64,000 nucleotides of DNA. Source: Clostridium amylolyticum (GTDB lineage: Bacteria > Bacillota > Clostridia > Clostridiales > Clostridiaceae). Below, one piece after another: positions 1 to 9,520 of the stretch (position 1 is the stretch's first letter; every line of letters starts with the position of its first letter). The stretch is taken from positions 496,001 to 560,000 of the forward strand of contig NZ_FQZO01000002.1 of NCBI RefSeq assembly GCF_900142075.1, given 5' to 3'. The position numbers and the translations under genes were made by a program. Below the pieces are notes generated by a model. It was not told where the DNA came from and did no database searches. It was given only the letters and a program-made list of their open reading frames with translations.

Positions 1-28
1 TGTGATAGTAATAAATTTGGATCAATGC

Positions 29-66
29 AAAAAACTACGTAGAAACATAATTCTACGTAGTTTTTA
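29..66. terminator. Hairpin terminator at the left edge
   Basis: A 14-15 bp perfect stem (AAACTACGTAGAA with its complement) around a 6-base loop is followed by a T run on the + strand and preceded by an A run, so it can act in both directions. The gene it serves lies outside the window. Bases 67-290 are AT-rich leader with no feature I can support. Confidence 0.75.
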
Positions 67-302
67 TTTGGACTTTTTTAATATATTTATAGGTTTGTTG
101 AAAAACATTAGTTAATTTCAGAATATAATTTTTAAAATTCCTCTTCTAATACTTCTTTGCAATAAATATAGCTTCTAGTTTTATAAATAGTTTATGACTT
201 CTTAAAAAATAACTTTTTGTAGAATAAAAAAGGATTTTAGATTAATTTGTCGAATTTAATTGTCAAATTTAATTAATTTAAATAATAACGGGAGGAATTT
301 GT

Positions 303-2150
303 ATGAGTATTAAAAAAGTAATAATAGGAGGTTTTTCACTAATTGCTGCCTGCCTAATAGGCACTCTTGCTATTTTAATGTCTCTTAAATCATCTCAGAC
401 TAATCTTGCTAATGTAGAAGATATAAGGTATAAGAGCTACCAAGCAGCAGATGAATTAAGACAATCTTCTGATGATCTTACAAGACTAGCACGACTTTAT
501 GTTGTAACAAAGCAGTCAGATCCTACACAAGCTAAGGAGTATCTCAGAGAATATAATGCTATTCTTGACATAAGGAACGGAAAAGTACCACGTCCTGAAA
601 AGTATGAGCAAATATTCTGGGATTTTGCAGCTGTTGATGGAAAGAACCCAACTCCAGACTCAATTATTAAAAAATCCCTTTTAGATATAATGAAAGACTT
701 GAATTTCTCCAGTGAAGAGCTAGCACTTTTAGAGCAAGCTAATAAAAACTCAGATGGTCTTGTTAATACGGAAGTAATTGCAATGAATTTAGTTGATGGG
801 AAATTTGGTACATCAGAAAAAAATGCTATGCTACCTGGTGAAACTCCTCAACAAACAGCAATTCGTATAATGCATGACAAAACCTATATGACTATCAAAG
901 CAAATATCATGAAACCTATTAATGAATTTTTCGAAAAACTTGATGCACGTACTAAACTTGCTGTAGACAATGCAAAAAATAAAGTTTTAATCCTTAGCAT
1001 TGCTGGTATAATTTCTCTATCTTTATCCTTTGCAATACTACTTATAATACTTTGGATAATGTTAAGATCAGTTATTCGCAGTATACATATACTTAAAGAT
1101 AAATTAGATGAACTTTCAAAAGCTGGCGGAGACCTTACTACAAAAATTATTGTTAATTCTAAAAATGAAATGGGCGAGCTTGCCAACAGTGTCAATCTAT
1201 TCATAGACAACCTTAGAGGAATAATAACAAATGTAGTCCATGCTTCCAATAAAGCTACAGAATCTGTAGAGACCTTAAATAATACAATTATTAAAATAAA
1301 TGATGGTGTTACAGACATTTCAGCTGCTACAGAAGAACTTTCAGCAAATATGGAAGAGACCTTTGCCACAGCTAATGAAATGAATAATAACTCCAATGAA
1401 ATTGACAAGGCTGTTGAATTGATAGCTAAAAGAGCTGAAGAAGGCGCTACAGCATCACAAAAAATTCAAAAAAGAGCTGAAAACCTTACCAATGAATTTG
1501 AGAACTCAATTGAACATGCAAATACTATATTCAATAGTGTAAAAAATTCACTTGAGGAAGCTCTTGCACAAGTACAAACTGTTAATAAAATTCATGCTTT
1601 ATCTGATTCTATCCTTCAAATTACTTCTCAGACAAATCTTCTTGCCCTTAATGCGGCAATAGAGGCTGCAAGAGCTGGAGAATCTGGAAAAGGATTCTCT
1701 GTAGTTGCAGATGAAATACGTAAGCTGGCAGAAAGTTCAAAGAATACTGTTAATGAGATACAGAATGTTACAGGTGTTGTTCTTTCATCAGTTGACAATC
1801 TTGCAAACAATGCTAATAAACTATTAAATTTTGTTAATAACGATGTAATGAATTCCTACAATTCAATGATTAAAGGTGCAAAGGAATACCAAAAGGATGC
1901 AACATTTCTTGATGAGCTTATTTCAGATTTCAGCGCTACCACCGAAGAAGTATACTCATCCATCAATGATATTATTACTTCAATCGAAAATGTTTCTAAA
2001 GCAACAGATGAAAGTGCAAAAGAGGTCTCAAGTATAGCTGATAAAACATCAGAGTTCAATTCTGGGACTAATACAATGCAAATGCAATCTGCAGAAATCC
2101 TAAAAGAGCTTAAGAACATGAATGAAATAGTTGGAAAATTTGTTATTTAA
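303..2150 (+). CDS. Methyl-accepting chemotaxis protein
   Basis: Transmembrane chemoreceptor that passes ligand signals to CheA/CheW. Membrane segments lie at about residues 7-29 and 229-255 and bracket an extracellular sensor of about 200 residues. A HAMP linker follows (about 255-308), then a long helical signalling domain. The conserved hairpin tip, containing LNAAIEAARAGESGKGF, starts near residue 446. The start is set by GGGAGG ending about 8 bases before ATG. It is a single-gene unit closed by the terminator at 2188-2231. No CheR-docking pentapeptide is seen at the C-terminus, which ends in KFVI. The family is certain; the ligand cannot be told. Confidence 0.95.
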   Translation: MSIKKVIIGGFSLIAACLIGTLAILMSLKSSQTNLANVEDIRYKSYQAADELRQSSDDLTRLARLYVVTKQSDPTQAKEYLREYNAILDIRNGKVPRPEKYEQIFWDFAAVDGKNPTPDSIIKKSLLDIMKDLNFSSEELALLEQANKNSDGLVNTEVIAMNLVDGKFGTSEKNAMLPGETPQQTAIRIMHDKTYMTIKANIMKPINEFFEKLDARTKLAVDNAKNKVLILSIAGIISLSLSFAILLIILWIMLRSVIRSIHILKDKLDELSKAGGDLTTKIIVNSKNEMGELANSVNLFIDNLRGIITNVVHASNKATESVETLNNTIIKINDGVTDISAATEELSANMEETFATANEMNNNSNEIDKAVELIAKRAEEGATASQKIQKRAENLTNEFENSIEHANTIFNSVKNSLEEALAQVQTVNKIHALSDSILQITSQTNLLALNAAIEAARAGESGKGFSVVADEIRKLAESSKNTVNEIQNVTGVVLSSVDNLANNANKLLNFVNNDVMNSYNSMIKGAKEYQKDATFLDELISDFSATTEEVYSSINDIITSIENVSKATDESAKEVSSIADKTSEFNSGTNTMQMQSAEILKELKNMNEIVGKFVI

Positions 2151-2187
2151 CAAATACAAAACAGTTAAAAATAGTATATAATAAATC

Positions 2188-2231
2188 AAACCTTCAAATG
2201 GATAAAATAATTTCTCCATTTGAAGGTTTTT
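2188..2231. terminator. Terminator after the chemoreceptor gene
   Basis: A stem of about 14 bp (AACCTTCAAATGGA paired with its complement) is followed by TTTT on the + strand. The stretch from 2232 to 2471 holds nothing else I can support. Confidence 0.8.
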
Positions 2232-2471
2232 AAATTCCTTAATTTTAAATTAAAAAGGTTGCATAAAGTAGAGTTGATTTAATTCTATTTTCAAAACCAA
2301 AGTTTTTGCCGGATACTCTTATAGCATATTTAGGTTGATATTTTTTTATATATTATTGCAAACTCTTAGCTCTAACATGTTCTGCTGCTTTTACTTCTAT
2401 TGGTATTATTATCCATCAAGACTAATGGCTAAATTTAAAATTATTTTTCTTTTCATAATAGATTCCCCTTA

Positions 2472-2957
2472 TTATCTACCATGTTTCGTTATTAGCTTAA
2501 TTGGTATAAATGTTTCCATCTGGGCCCATCCCTGTGCCTTGATAATATCCTGTGGAGTAATAATATGACCCATACTATAATGGTTATTACGTTCATCCAG
2601 TTCAAATAACTCAGATTTATTAATATATTCTATAGCCTCATTATACAATTTACTACCCATTTCTTCATCGCCGTCTCTATATGTGTAAGTAAGATAATAT
2701 CCGCCATCAAAGTCAACTACATCGTTATTGCCGCTATCCATGTCCTCATTTAGTGCCCACCACCAAACCATACCTTGCTTTACAGGGTCAAAAAACAAAA
2801 AATCTCGAGGCATAAAGTTATCTCGTGGCAATGGCTTAATGTCAGAAAAATATGCATCAAACTTTCCCAATATTCCTTCTGCAGAAAAATCAAAATTCTT
2901 ATCAACGCCTGATGAAGCAGCTTTAAACGGTGGTAATGAAATAATTCTAAATTTCAT
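2472..2957 (-). CDS. Stand-alone GyrI-like effector-binding domain protein
   Basis: The longest frame begins at 2993, but AAGGAGATGAGCTT lies directly before an internal ATG at 2957, giving 161 residues that begin MKFRIISLPPFKAASS. The opening strand (IISLPPFKAAS) and the closing QMETFIPIKL are typical of the GyrI-like or AraC effector-binding fold, which binds small hydrophobic molecules. No DNA-binding domain is attached. It may sequester a ligand or modulate a regulator encoded elsewhere. It is transcribed alone. The fold assignment is by motif resemblance; the ligand is unknown. Confidence 0.65.
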   Translation of the reverse strand: MKFRIISLPPFKAASSGVDKNFDFSAEGILGKFDAYFSDIKPLPRDNFMPRDFLFFDPVKQGMVWWWALNEDMDSGNNDVVDFDGGYYLTYTYRDGDEEMGSKLYNEAIEYINKSELFELDERNNHYSMGHIITPQDIIKAQGWAQMETFIPIKLITKHGR

Positions 2958-3040
2958 AAGCTCATCTCCTTGCATATATTCTAATAATTTCATTTTATAT
3001 AATTATAACATGTACCCAACCCCCAATGTACTATTTATTA

Positions 3041-3096
3041 AATATATAACATTATATCATTTTATCATACAATAAAATGATATAATGTTATATATT
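3041..3096. repeat. Perfect 25-bp inverted repeat hairpin
   Basis: Arms 3041-3065 and 3072-3096 are exact complements (AATATATAACATTATATCAT and onward) around a 6-base loop CATACA. There is no T run after either arm. It lies between divergent genes, 36 bases before the GNAT start, so it may be a regulator site or a small repeat element rather than a terminator. Confidence 0.8.
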
Positions 3097-3131
3097 GGGT
3101 AATAGCCAGCGTATGGGGGGAGTAAAAAATA

Positions 3132-4118
3132 ATGTGTAAAATTTATAAAATTAATCCTAAAAATTTGACAACAAATGAAATTGAAGATTTATATTTAATC
3201 AATAAGTATATGGTAAAAAAATATAATCTCTTGGATCGCTTTAAGAACATTGATAGCTATAAAGATTTATTTTTATCAGCCTTTATTGAAACTGATAATG
3301 AAATATTTATACTTGAAAAGAATTCTCTAATATGTGGAATATTAAATTGCACTAAGTCTGCTGATTGGAGTGGAAAAGAACAATATAGATTAAGTATACT
3401 CTTGTGTGATTTAACAATTGATGAACCTATACTTAAATCTATAAATAAATTAATTGAAGATAAGTTAAATCAGCATGGTGAACTTGCATTAGTTACATAT
3501 AATAATGAACTAGAAGAAGTAATAGGAAAATATACCAACAAGGTAAACTTAAGAGGTAACTATTATACTTTGAAAAAAGAAGACATCCATATAGGAATAC
3601 TTAATAAATCTATAAAAGAGTATGAAGCCAAAAATAACGACCTTACCATTAAATATACTAATATTATTTCAGATGAGTATATTAAACAATATTGTGACTT
3701 ATTTATGGAGACTATGGAAGATATGCCAGATGTAAAGGAAGATGGTTATGTAAAATATATTATAACCCCTGATAAACAAAGACAAATTAACGACTCTAAT
3801 AAAAAAAGAAATATTAGTCATCATTGCTATATGATTTTCAACTCAAGTAATGAAATGATTGCTAAATCAAATGTCTCTGTAAATAATAACGACCCTGGTT
3901 TTCCTTACCAATTTATGATTGGAGTTAAAAAATCCTATAGGGGAAGAAATTTAGGAAAATGGCTTTATGCATCTATGTATAAAAGGCTATTTGAAACTGT
4001 TGATTTTGAGCAAGCATTTGTATGTCATCATCCTGAAAATAAACCTGCCATCAATATTAGTAACTGGGTTGGGTATAAATTTAACTATTTAGAGACCATA
4101 CATGTTTTATATAAATAG
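3132..4118 (+). CDS. GNAT-family N-acetyltransferase, two-domain type
   Basis: Predicted acetyl-CoA-dependent acyltransferase of 328 residues, about twice the size of a single GNAT domain. The C-terminal half carries the acetyl-CoA-binding motif A (IGVKKSYRGRNLGKWL, near residue 263), with an RGxxLG pyrophosphate loop. The N-terminal half looks like a degenerate GNAT fold. The RBS is GGGGGGAG about 8 bases before the ATG. It is a lone gene following the long inverted repeat at 3041-3096. The substrate cannot be inferred. Confidence 0.8.
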   Translation: MCKIYKINPKNLTTNEIEDLYLINKYMVKKYNLLDRFKNIDSYKDLFLSAFIETDNEIFILEKNSLICGILNCTKSADWSGKEQYRLSILLCDLTIDEPILKSINKLIEDKLNQHGELALVTYNNELEEVIGKYTNKVNLRGNYYTLKKEDIHIGILNKSIKEYEAKNNDLTIKYTNIISDEYIKQYCDLFMETMEDMPDVKEDGYVKYIITPDKQRQINDSNKKRNISHHCYMIFNSSNEMIAKSNVSVNNNDPGFPYQFMIGVKKSYRGRNLGKWLYASMYKRLFETVDFEQAFVCHHPENKPAINISNWVGYKFNYLETIHVLYK

Positions 4119-4152
4119 CCTATACTTTATTATGCATTATGGTGACAGTCAT

Positions 4153-4195
4153 GGAGCATCTACAGAATTAATTTACACATTTCTGTGGATGCTCC
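4153..4195. repeat. Repeated hairpin element, copy 1
   Basis: A 15-bp stem with one G-U pair (GGAGCATCTACAGAA and its partner). A homologous hairpin lies at 9470-9515. Each sits just past the stop codon of a minus-strand gene. Neither has the T run of a classical terminator on the minus strand; this copy has a weak one on +. Confidence 0.7.
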
Positions 4196-4214
4196 CATTT
4201 ATTTAATAAATTAT

Positions 4215-5486
4215 CTACCTTAATACTAATGTAAAACTCATACCTTCCCTTTCGCACTCTGAAAAAATTTCTCCATCCATCTTTTCCATTATATATTTGC
4301 AGATATAAAGCCCCAGACCATTTCCTTGCTTGTCTTTTGCATTACTAGCTCTATAGAAGCTATCAAAAATATGATTGAACTCATTTTCACTTATTGTTTC
4401 TCCACTATTGAATATTTTAATAAGCTGGCAATAATCTTCTTCATAAAAAGATATTTTAATTTCCTTTCCATCACCGTACTTAAAGGCATTTTCTATGATA
4501 TTTCCTATAACCTCAAGCACTCTGTCTAAATCCCCTTTAACTAATTTATTACTATAGTCTTCAACAATAAAATCTATCATTTTCAAATTACACTTTTCTT
4601 TATAAATTATTATTACTTTATCTATTAAATCCTCTAAATAAAATTCATCATTCTTAACTTCAATTTCAAGGATATCTTCACTTGATGTTTTAATTATTTC
4701 TTTTACGAAATTTTCAATTTCTAATGATTTTTCTTGTATTTGCTTTGCCGCTAACACCTTTCTTTCATTAGTATCGTAAACATTTTCTTCTATAGCCTTG
4801 GCATAAAGCTTAATTGTGTTTAGCGGTGTTTTTATATCATGTGAAATTGAAAGAAGTAAAAGTTTCTTTTCCTTTTCTAGTTTAAGCTCTTGTATTTTGT
4901 GATAATCTAAATTTTCTCTAAGTACATTAATTCCCCAAACGAACTTACCAAAATATCTATTTTTATTTTCTTTTATATCTTCTTTTAAATTACCTTTTGA
5001 TAATTCGTAAGGCATTTCGCTTAGAACATTAAAAGGCTTGAGAATTGAATTTTTAACATACAATAGAACTGAAATTATTATTGCTGCAAAAATAAATAAA
5101 ACAAATTGCATTTTTAACAAAATACTCTTATCTGAAACTGAGTCTGCATAATTAAATTTTAAATAACCTAATAATTTATCTCCATCATACCAAGGTTTAA
5201 TCTCGTATTTTAATCCATTTGTACTTTTATAAAATTCATTAATATCCTCTATGCTTGTATGTACAGATTTAGGTAAAAATGACACTGATTTTATAAATTT
5301 ATAAGAAGTTAAATCAGGCTCAGTAAAGGAATCCCCCTCTACTAAGCCTAAATATATTCTGTTTATTTCTACTTTATATTCACCGTTTGATTTATTATTA
5401 ATTCCTTGAAATAGGGCAAGCAACCCAATGGAAGTTGCTAAATAAACAACAATAAGAATAGAGATTACTTTGTCAAATTTCTTCAT
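4215..5486 (-). CDS. Sensor histidine kinase of a two-component system
   Basis: Membrane kinase of 423 residues. TM segments at about 8-28 and 123-143 enclose an extracellular sensor of about 95 residues. A HAMP-like linker leads to the HisKA box SISHDIKTPLN with phospho-acceptor His216. The HATPase N box (NIIENAFKYG) and G2 box (GNGLGLYICK) are intact. In the G1 position the usual DxG reads NSG, a variant found in working kinases. Its start overlaps the response-regulator stop by 14 bases, implying translational coupling. It is the last gene of the permease-ATPase-regulator-kinase operon and presumably senses what the transporter handles. Confidence 0.93.
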   Translation of the reverse strand: MKKFDKVISILIVVYLATSIGLLALFQGINNKSNGEYKVEINRIYLGLVEGDSFTEPDLTSYKFIKSVSFLPKSVHTSIEDINEFYKSTNGLKYEIKPWYDGDKLLGYLKFNYADSVSDKSILLKMQFVLFIFAAIIISVLLYVKNSILKPFNVLSEMPYELSKGNLKEDIKENKNRYFGKFVWGINVLRENLDYHKIQELKLEKEKKLLLLSISHDIKTPLNTIKLYAKAIEENVYDTNERKVLAAKQIQEKSLEIENFVKEIIKTSSEDILEIEVKNDEFYLEDLIDKVIIIYKEKCNLKMIDFIVEDYSNKLVKGDLDRVLEVIGNIIENAFKYGDGKEIKISFYEEDYCQLIKIFNSGETISENEFNHIFDSFYRASNAKDKQGNGLGLYICKYIMEKMDGEIFSECEREGMSFTLVLR

Positions 5487-6153
5487 ACTTATAGCCTACC
5501 CCCCAAAGAGTTACGATCCGTTGCGGCTTTTTAGGATTATCTTCAATCTTATCCCTGAGCATCTTTATATGAACAGTTAGGGTTTGATCTTCACTAAAAC
5601 TTTCTGCACCCCAGATTTTATTAAATATATAATCCTTTCTTAAAGTTTTACCCGGATTTTCTACTAGTAGAAGCAATAGCTCAAACTCCTTTGCGGTCAT
5701 GTTTAATAGTTTCCCATCCAGATACACTTCATTTGCCTCTTTATTAATTGAAATAGCACCTGAATTTATAATAGTATGTTTAACTTTAAGCTCATAGTTT
5801 CTTTTCATTAATGCTGAAACCTTGGCGCTTAAAACATCAACGTCTACTGGCTTTTCAATATAATCGTCAGCCCCCAGTGTAAAACCATTAAGCTTGTCCT
5901 CTTTATCAATCTTTGCACTCATTATTATAATTGGTGTATTATGATTTTTCCTGATGTTGGAGCACACTGTAAAACCATCTATACCAGGAAGCATTATGTC
6001 TAAAAGAACAATCTTTGCAACATCCTTATGAAGAAATTCTAATGCTTTTTCTCCACTATCCACACTTATAATGCTAAAACGATCCTTTTTTAAAAAAGTG
6101 CAAATTAAATCCGCAAGTTCTAGGTTGTCCTCTACCAGAAGCAAATCTACCAT
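5473..6153 (-). CDS. OmpR/PhoB-type response regulator
   Basis: DNA-binding regulator of 226 residues. The receiver domain (1-115) has the acidic pair ED at 8-9, phospho-acceptor Asp52 in LLDIMLPG and the conserved Lys in MSAK. A C-terminal winged helix (about 125-226) contains the typical ending LWGVGYKYEE. It lies 1 base after the ATPase stop and overlaps the kinase by 14 bases, so it is the partner of that kinase. The likely target is the operon's own promoter before 9302; I see no obvious direct-repeat site there. Confidence 0.94.
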   Translation of the reverse strand: MVDLLLVEDNLELADLICTFLKKDRFSIISVDSGEKALEFLHKDVAKIVLLDIMLPGIDGFTVCSNIRKNHNTPIIIMSAKIDKEDKLNGFTLGADDYIEKPVDVDVLSAKVSALMKRNYELKVKHTIINSGAISINKEANEVYLDGKLLNMTAKEFELLLLLVENPGKTLRKDYIFNKIWGAESFSEDQTLTVHIKMLRDKIEDNPKKPQRIVTLWGVGYKYEEI

Positions 6154-6154
6154 A

Positions 6155-6916
6155 TTACCATCCCATCTCCATTAGCCAATTATTGACCTTTCTCTCTCTT
6201 TCCTTAAAACTGCTTTCATGAGTAAATTTTTCTAAAGAAATTTCACCTTTTATTGATCCATCTTCAATATACATTATTCTGTCACTCTTGGCTGCAACCT
6301 TCATATCATGGGTAACAAGCATAATAGTTGTACCATCTTGATTAATTCTATTAAGCTCCTTCATAACTTCTTTAGAATTTTGCTGATTTAAAGCGCCCGT
6401 TGGCTCATCAGCAAAAATCATCTTTGGTGAGTTAATCAAGCTCCTGCATATACAAGCTCTTTGAAGCTGTCCACCAGAAACTTCGTTTGTATCATTTTCT
6501 GCTATTTCACTTATTCCAAGCTTATGCATTAATTCTCTTGCTCTATCATTGATTTCTTTTCTATCTTTACTTTTTTTTGACTGATATGCTGGTAATATAA
6601 TATTATCATATATTGAAAGGTTTTTTAACATATGCATTTGTTGAAAAATAAATCCCATTTCATCAAGTCTTAAATCACTCATTTCATTTGCAGTAAGTGT
6701 ACTGATTTCCTTTCCAAAATAATGTACTTTGCCCGCAGTTATATGATCCATTCCACTGACTGTGTAAAGAAGGGTTGATTTACCGGAGCCACTAGGCCCC
6801 ATGATAGCCACCATTTCACCTTCGTTAATTTCAAAGTTTAAATTTCTCAAAACATTATTTTGCATTTTATTTATAATATAAGTTTTACATAAATCTTTAA
6901 CCTTTAATGAACTCAT
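6155..6916 (-). CDS. ABC transporter ATPase, MacB/LolD type
   Basis: Nucleotide-binding subunit that powers the adjacent FtsX-type permease. Walker A GPSGSGKS lies near residue 40. The signature is VSGGQLQRA, and Walker B is MIFADEPTG with the MacB-like ALNQQNS sequence after it. The H-loop is VTHD. The frame opens at 6928 with GTG, but AAGGTGG precedes an ATG at 6916, which I prefer. It lies 1 base from the response regulator and 13 bases (preferred start) from the permease. Confidence 0.93.
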   Translation of the reverse strand: MSSLKVKDLCKTYIINKMQNNVLRNLNFEINEGEMVAIMGPSGSGKSTLLYTVSGMDHITAGKVHYFGKEISTLTANEMSDLRLDEMGFIFQQMHMLKNLSIYDNIILPAYQSKKSKDRKEINDRARELMHKLGISEIAENDTNEVSGGQLQRACICRSLINSPKMIFADEPTGALNQQNSKEVMKELNRINQDGTTIMLVTHDMKVAAKSDRIMYIEDGSIKGEISLEKFTHESSFKERERKVNNWLMEMGW

Positions 6917-6929
6917 CTCAAAACCCACC

Positions 6930-9302
6930 TTATTCCATATTATTAATTTCTTTCAAATCTACTTTTTTAACAGCTCCAGCAGTTAAGTATGCAATAGCTG
7001 TAGTTACTGCAAGCAGTATAACAGGATATACCACATATACTTCTAATGCCTCTACCTTAAATACAATGTTGTGAATCCCCATTATTGCAAATATCTGACC
7101 TATTGTAAATGGTCCCAGGAATTTAGATAAAATAATTCCTAAAATAATCGCAACTACAAGAACTATACTTATTCTGGCTGATTGCCAAAATCTAATTGAG
7201 CCATTTCTAAAGCCAACACTCTTAAGCATTGCTATTTCACCTTTTTCTTTAATAATGAAGGTTTTCATCATTAGAATTGTAATTAAAGCATTAATGCAAA
7301 TTACTATTAGAACAATTAAATTCTTCATAGTATCCAGTTGGCTTAAGCTGCTTCCTATATATCTTGAAACATATTCCCGTGGATTTTTAAAGGAATATGT
7401 CGGATACTTATCCCTTAGTTTATCTATTAACACCTGGGGTTCTTCATTTCCTTCAAAATTACCTTGAAAAGGCATTGTGACTGCCAAATATTTAAAATCT
7501 ATATCCATTTTAGGATTTAGTCTTACTGATTCTCCCATGTTGGTCATACTTTCGTAGAAGCCAGTTACTATTAATTCTTTCTTTTCCTTGTATATTTGTG
7601 TATAAATTGTATCTCCAATAGAAATCTTTAACTTTTTAGCTACAGTTTCAGTTATTGCTGCTTCATTTTTTAATTCCGGCATCCTACCCTTTAAAACATT
7701 GTAATTATTAGTATCATTTTCTTGAGCTTGGAAGGCCATTAATGTAAGAACATTATCTTTGTCATCAGCATAAAACTTAAGTCTGTACATTATTTCTCCG
7801 TAAAGTTTCATATCTATCCCACTATCTCTAAAGGATTTTCTAAGGTCCCCCATATCCTTTAAATATTCTTCTTTGCTGACTCCCGTTGTATATTTGTCCA
7901 TTACATCTGTTTCAATTAATACATCACTATAATTAAGCCCAAAGGTCTTAATTATATTTCCGTCTTTTAAAGTATTTATTGTGTTTAAAGGAATAATTAT
8001 TAAAATTGTTCCAATACAAAAGGTTAATATTAAAATTACAAATCTTTTAAGATTACATAAAATATCATTCAAAGCAATAAATACTGGCACTCTAATATTT
8101 TTATAATTCTTAAGCTTAAGTCTTGATTTACCTTTAAAGCTTTCACCTGTGCTTCCATTTCTAATAGCATCTATTGCTGAAAACTTATTTAATTTTCTTG
8201 TACATGTGTAACAGAATAGAAGAACTATTAAAACTACTAGAATAGAACAAGCTATATTAACCAGTATATTTCCAGAGGAAGATTTTATTAATATATTTCC
8301 TGAAGACTGCTTTAACATTGTATTTCCAAAGGGAAAGCTTAGCAGAAGCCCTATCACTACACCAATTATTGTTATTGCAAGATATTTTATTAAATAAACC
8401 TTTTTAATATCAAACTCTTTAATACCAATTGCCTTCATAACTCCTATCTCTTTAAAATCATCCTGCAAAGTAAAAATTATTGTAAATCTTAAAATTAAAA
8501 ATGCAATTAATATAAGACAGAGGCTTACTATAATTAAAACTGCAGACGGCATCATATCAAGAATATAGCTTTTTTTGATAAAGGACTTATCAAGATTAAT
8601 TATTGTATTACCATCTATGCCCTTAAATTCTTTTTCAAGCTTTTCTGTATCCTCTGACATTATATAGTAGTTATTTATAACGCCTGCTTCTTTATTGGAT
8701 TTGAAAATCTCATAATCTTCATCGCTTATAAGGGTCCTTTTTATTTCATTCATGCTTGATCCAAAAATAGCATCCTTAGAAAACAGCTTTATTGTAAATT
8801 CTTTTTTAATGTTTCCAAGAGTAACAATAACCTTATCTCCAATTTCTAAATTATTTTTACTTTTATCAGCTAAAGAAAAAGCAATTTCTCCTGGTTTTAA
8901 AATAATTTCTTCTCCCTTATCATTTAGTAATTTCCCGTACTTCTTTGGCTGTACTTGAAGTAAACTTTCTCCGAAAGGTTCAAAATCTTTAATTTCATCC
9001 CCTCGCTTAATTTTGATAGCATCTTTTGAAAGTATTGTGCTTCTGTCAATATCATAAGATTTTATAAACTTAGATGTATTGATCCACTTATCAAATTCTT
9101 CATTTATCCCCCTATCATAGGCTGAAATTAAGTAATCAGGCGTTTTAGCCTTCTCCATAAAGTAATCAACAGACTCTGATACTGAAATTAAGTTATTTAC
9201 GCTGCTTGCTAAAAATGTTGTTGCTAATATGATGAATATTAAAAGAATAATATTCATTGATCTCTTTCTTCTTAAATCTCTTTTCAAAATTCTAAAAAAC
9301 AT
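6930..9302 (-). CDS. FtsX-like ABC transporter permease, two FtsX domains
   Basis: Membrane subunit of 790 residues. It has an N-terminal TM at about 17-37, a large extracytoplasmic domain (about 40-250), three TMs, a TM at about 420-440, a second large outside domain (about 445-660) and three C-terminal TMs. Each half carries an FtsX signature (IGVMKAIGI, IAMLKSVGF). This differs from the BceB layout, which has a single outside loop. With the ATPase and the two-component system it resembles MacB-type export or envelope-stress systems. RBS: GAGGTAAG before the ATG. First gene of the operon. The substrate is unknown; peptide or antibiotic export is an inference. Confidence 0.9.
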   Translation of the reverse strand: MFFRILKRDLRRKRSMNIILLIFIILATTFLASSVNNLISVSESVDYFMEKAKTPDYLISAYDRGINEEFDKWINTSKFIKSYDIDRSTILSKDAIKIKRGDEIKDFEPFGESLLQVQPKKYGKLLNDKGEEIILKPGEIAFSLADKSKNNLEIGDKVIVTLGNIKKEFTIKLFSKDAIFGSSMNEIKRTLISDEDYEIFKSNKEAGVINNYYIMSEDTEKLEKEFKGIDGNTIINLDKSFIKKSYILDMMPSAVLIIVSLCLILIAFLILRFTIIFTLQDDFKEIGVMKAIGIKEFDIKKVYLIKYLAITIIGVVIGLLLSFPFGNTMLKQSSGNILIKSSSGNILVNIACSILVVLIVLLFCYTCTRKLNKFSAIDAIRNGSTGESFKGKSRLKLKNYKNIRVPVFIALNDILCNLKRFVILILTFCIGTILIIIPLNTINTLKDGNIIKTFGLNYSDVLIETDVMDKYTTGVSKEEYLKDMGDLRKSFRDSGIDMKLYGEIMYRLKFYADDKDNVLTLMAFQAQENDTNNYNVLKGRMPELKNEAAITETVAKKLKISIGDTIYTQIYKEKKELIVTGFYESMTNMGESVRLNPKMDIDFKYLAVTMPFQGNFEGNEEPQVLIDKLRDKYPTYSFKNPREYVSRYIGSSLSQLDTMKNLIVLIVICINALITILMMKTFIIKEKGEIAMLKSVGFRNGSIRFWQSARISIVLVVAIILGIILSKFLGPFTIGQIFAIMGIHNIVFKVEALEVYVVYPVILLAVTTAIAYLTAGAVKKVDLKEINNME

Positions 9303-9469
9303 AATTCTTACCTCACATAAATTATTTCTTGGCCATGAGTTAATTATAAATTTCTAATTATTAAATAATCCTTAAATAAAATTGGATTCATAATATAGAT
9401 TATCTTTATCAACTTTATTCTTGTGTATATATCCTAATGAACTACTTGGTAAATTAGACTATAAGGAAG

Positions 9470-9515
9470 CATCCATAGAATTGTGAAAATCAATTCTGTG
9501 GATGCTTCCTTATAG
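9470..9515. repeat. Repeated hairpin element, copy 2
   Basis: Stem GGAAGCATCCATAGAATTG with its partner ending TGGATGCTTCC. It is homologous to the hairpin at 4153-4195 in both arms and loop. It sits just past the stop of the metallophosphoesterase gene and has no T run. The two copies bracket the transporter/two-component operon. Confidence 0.7.
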
Positions 9516-9520
9516 TATCC

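Noticed and set aside
2335..2568. A 77-codon + strand frame rich in Phe and Tyr
   Set aside because: Low-complexity AT-rich translation with no ribosome binding site, overlapping the effector-binding protein gene on the other strand.
4215..9302. BceRSAB-type antimicrobial peptide detoxification module
   Set aside because: The kinase has a genuine extracellular sensor domain and the permease has two external domains and two FtsX repeats, unlike BceS and BceB.
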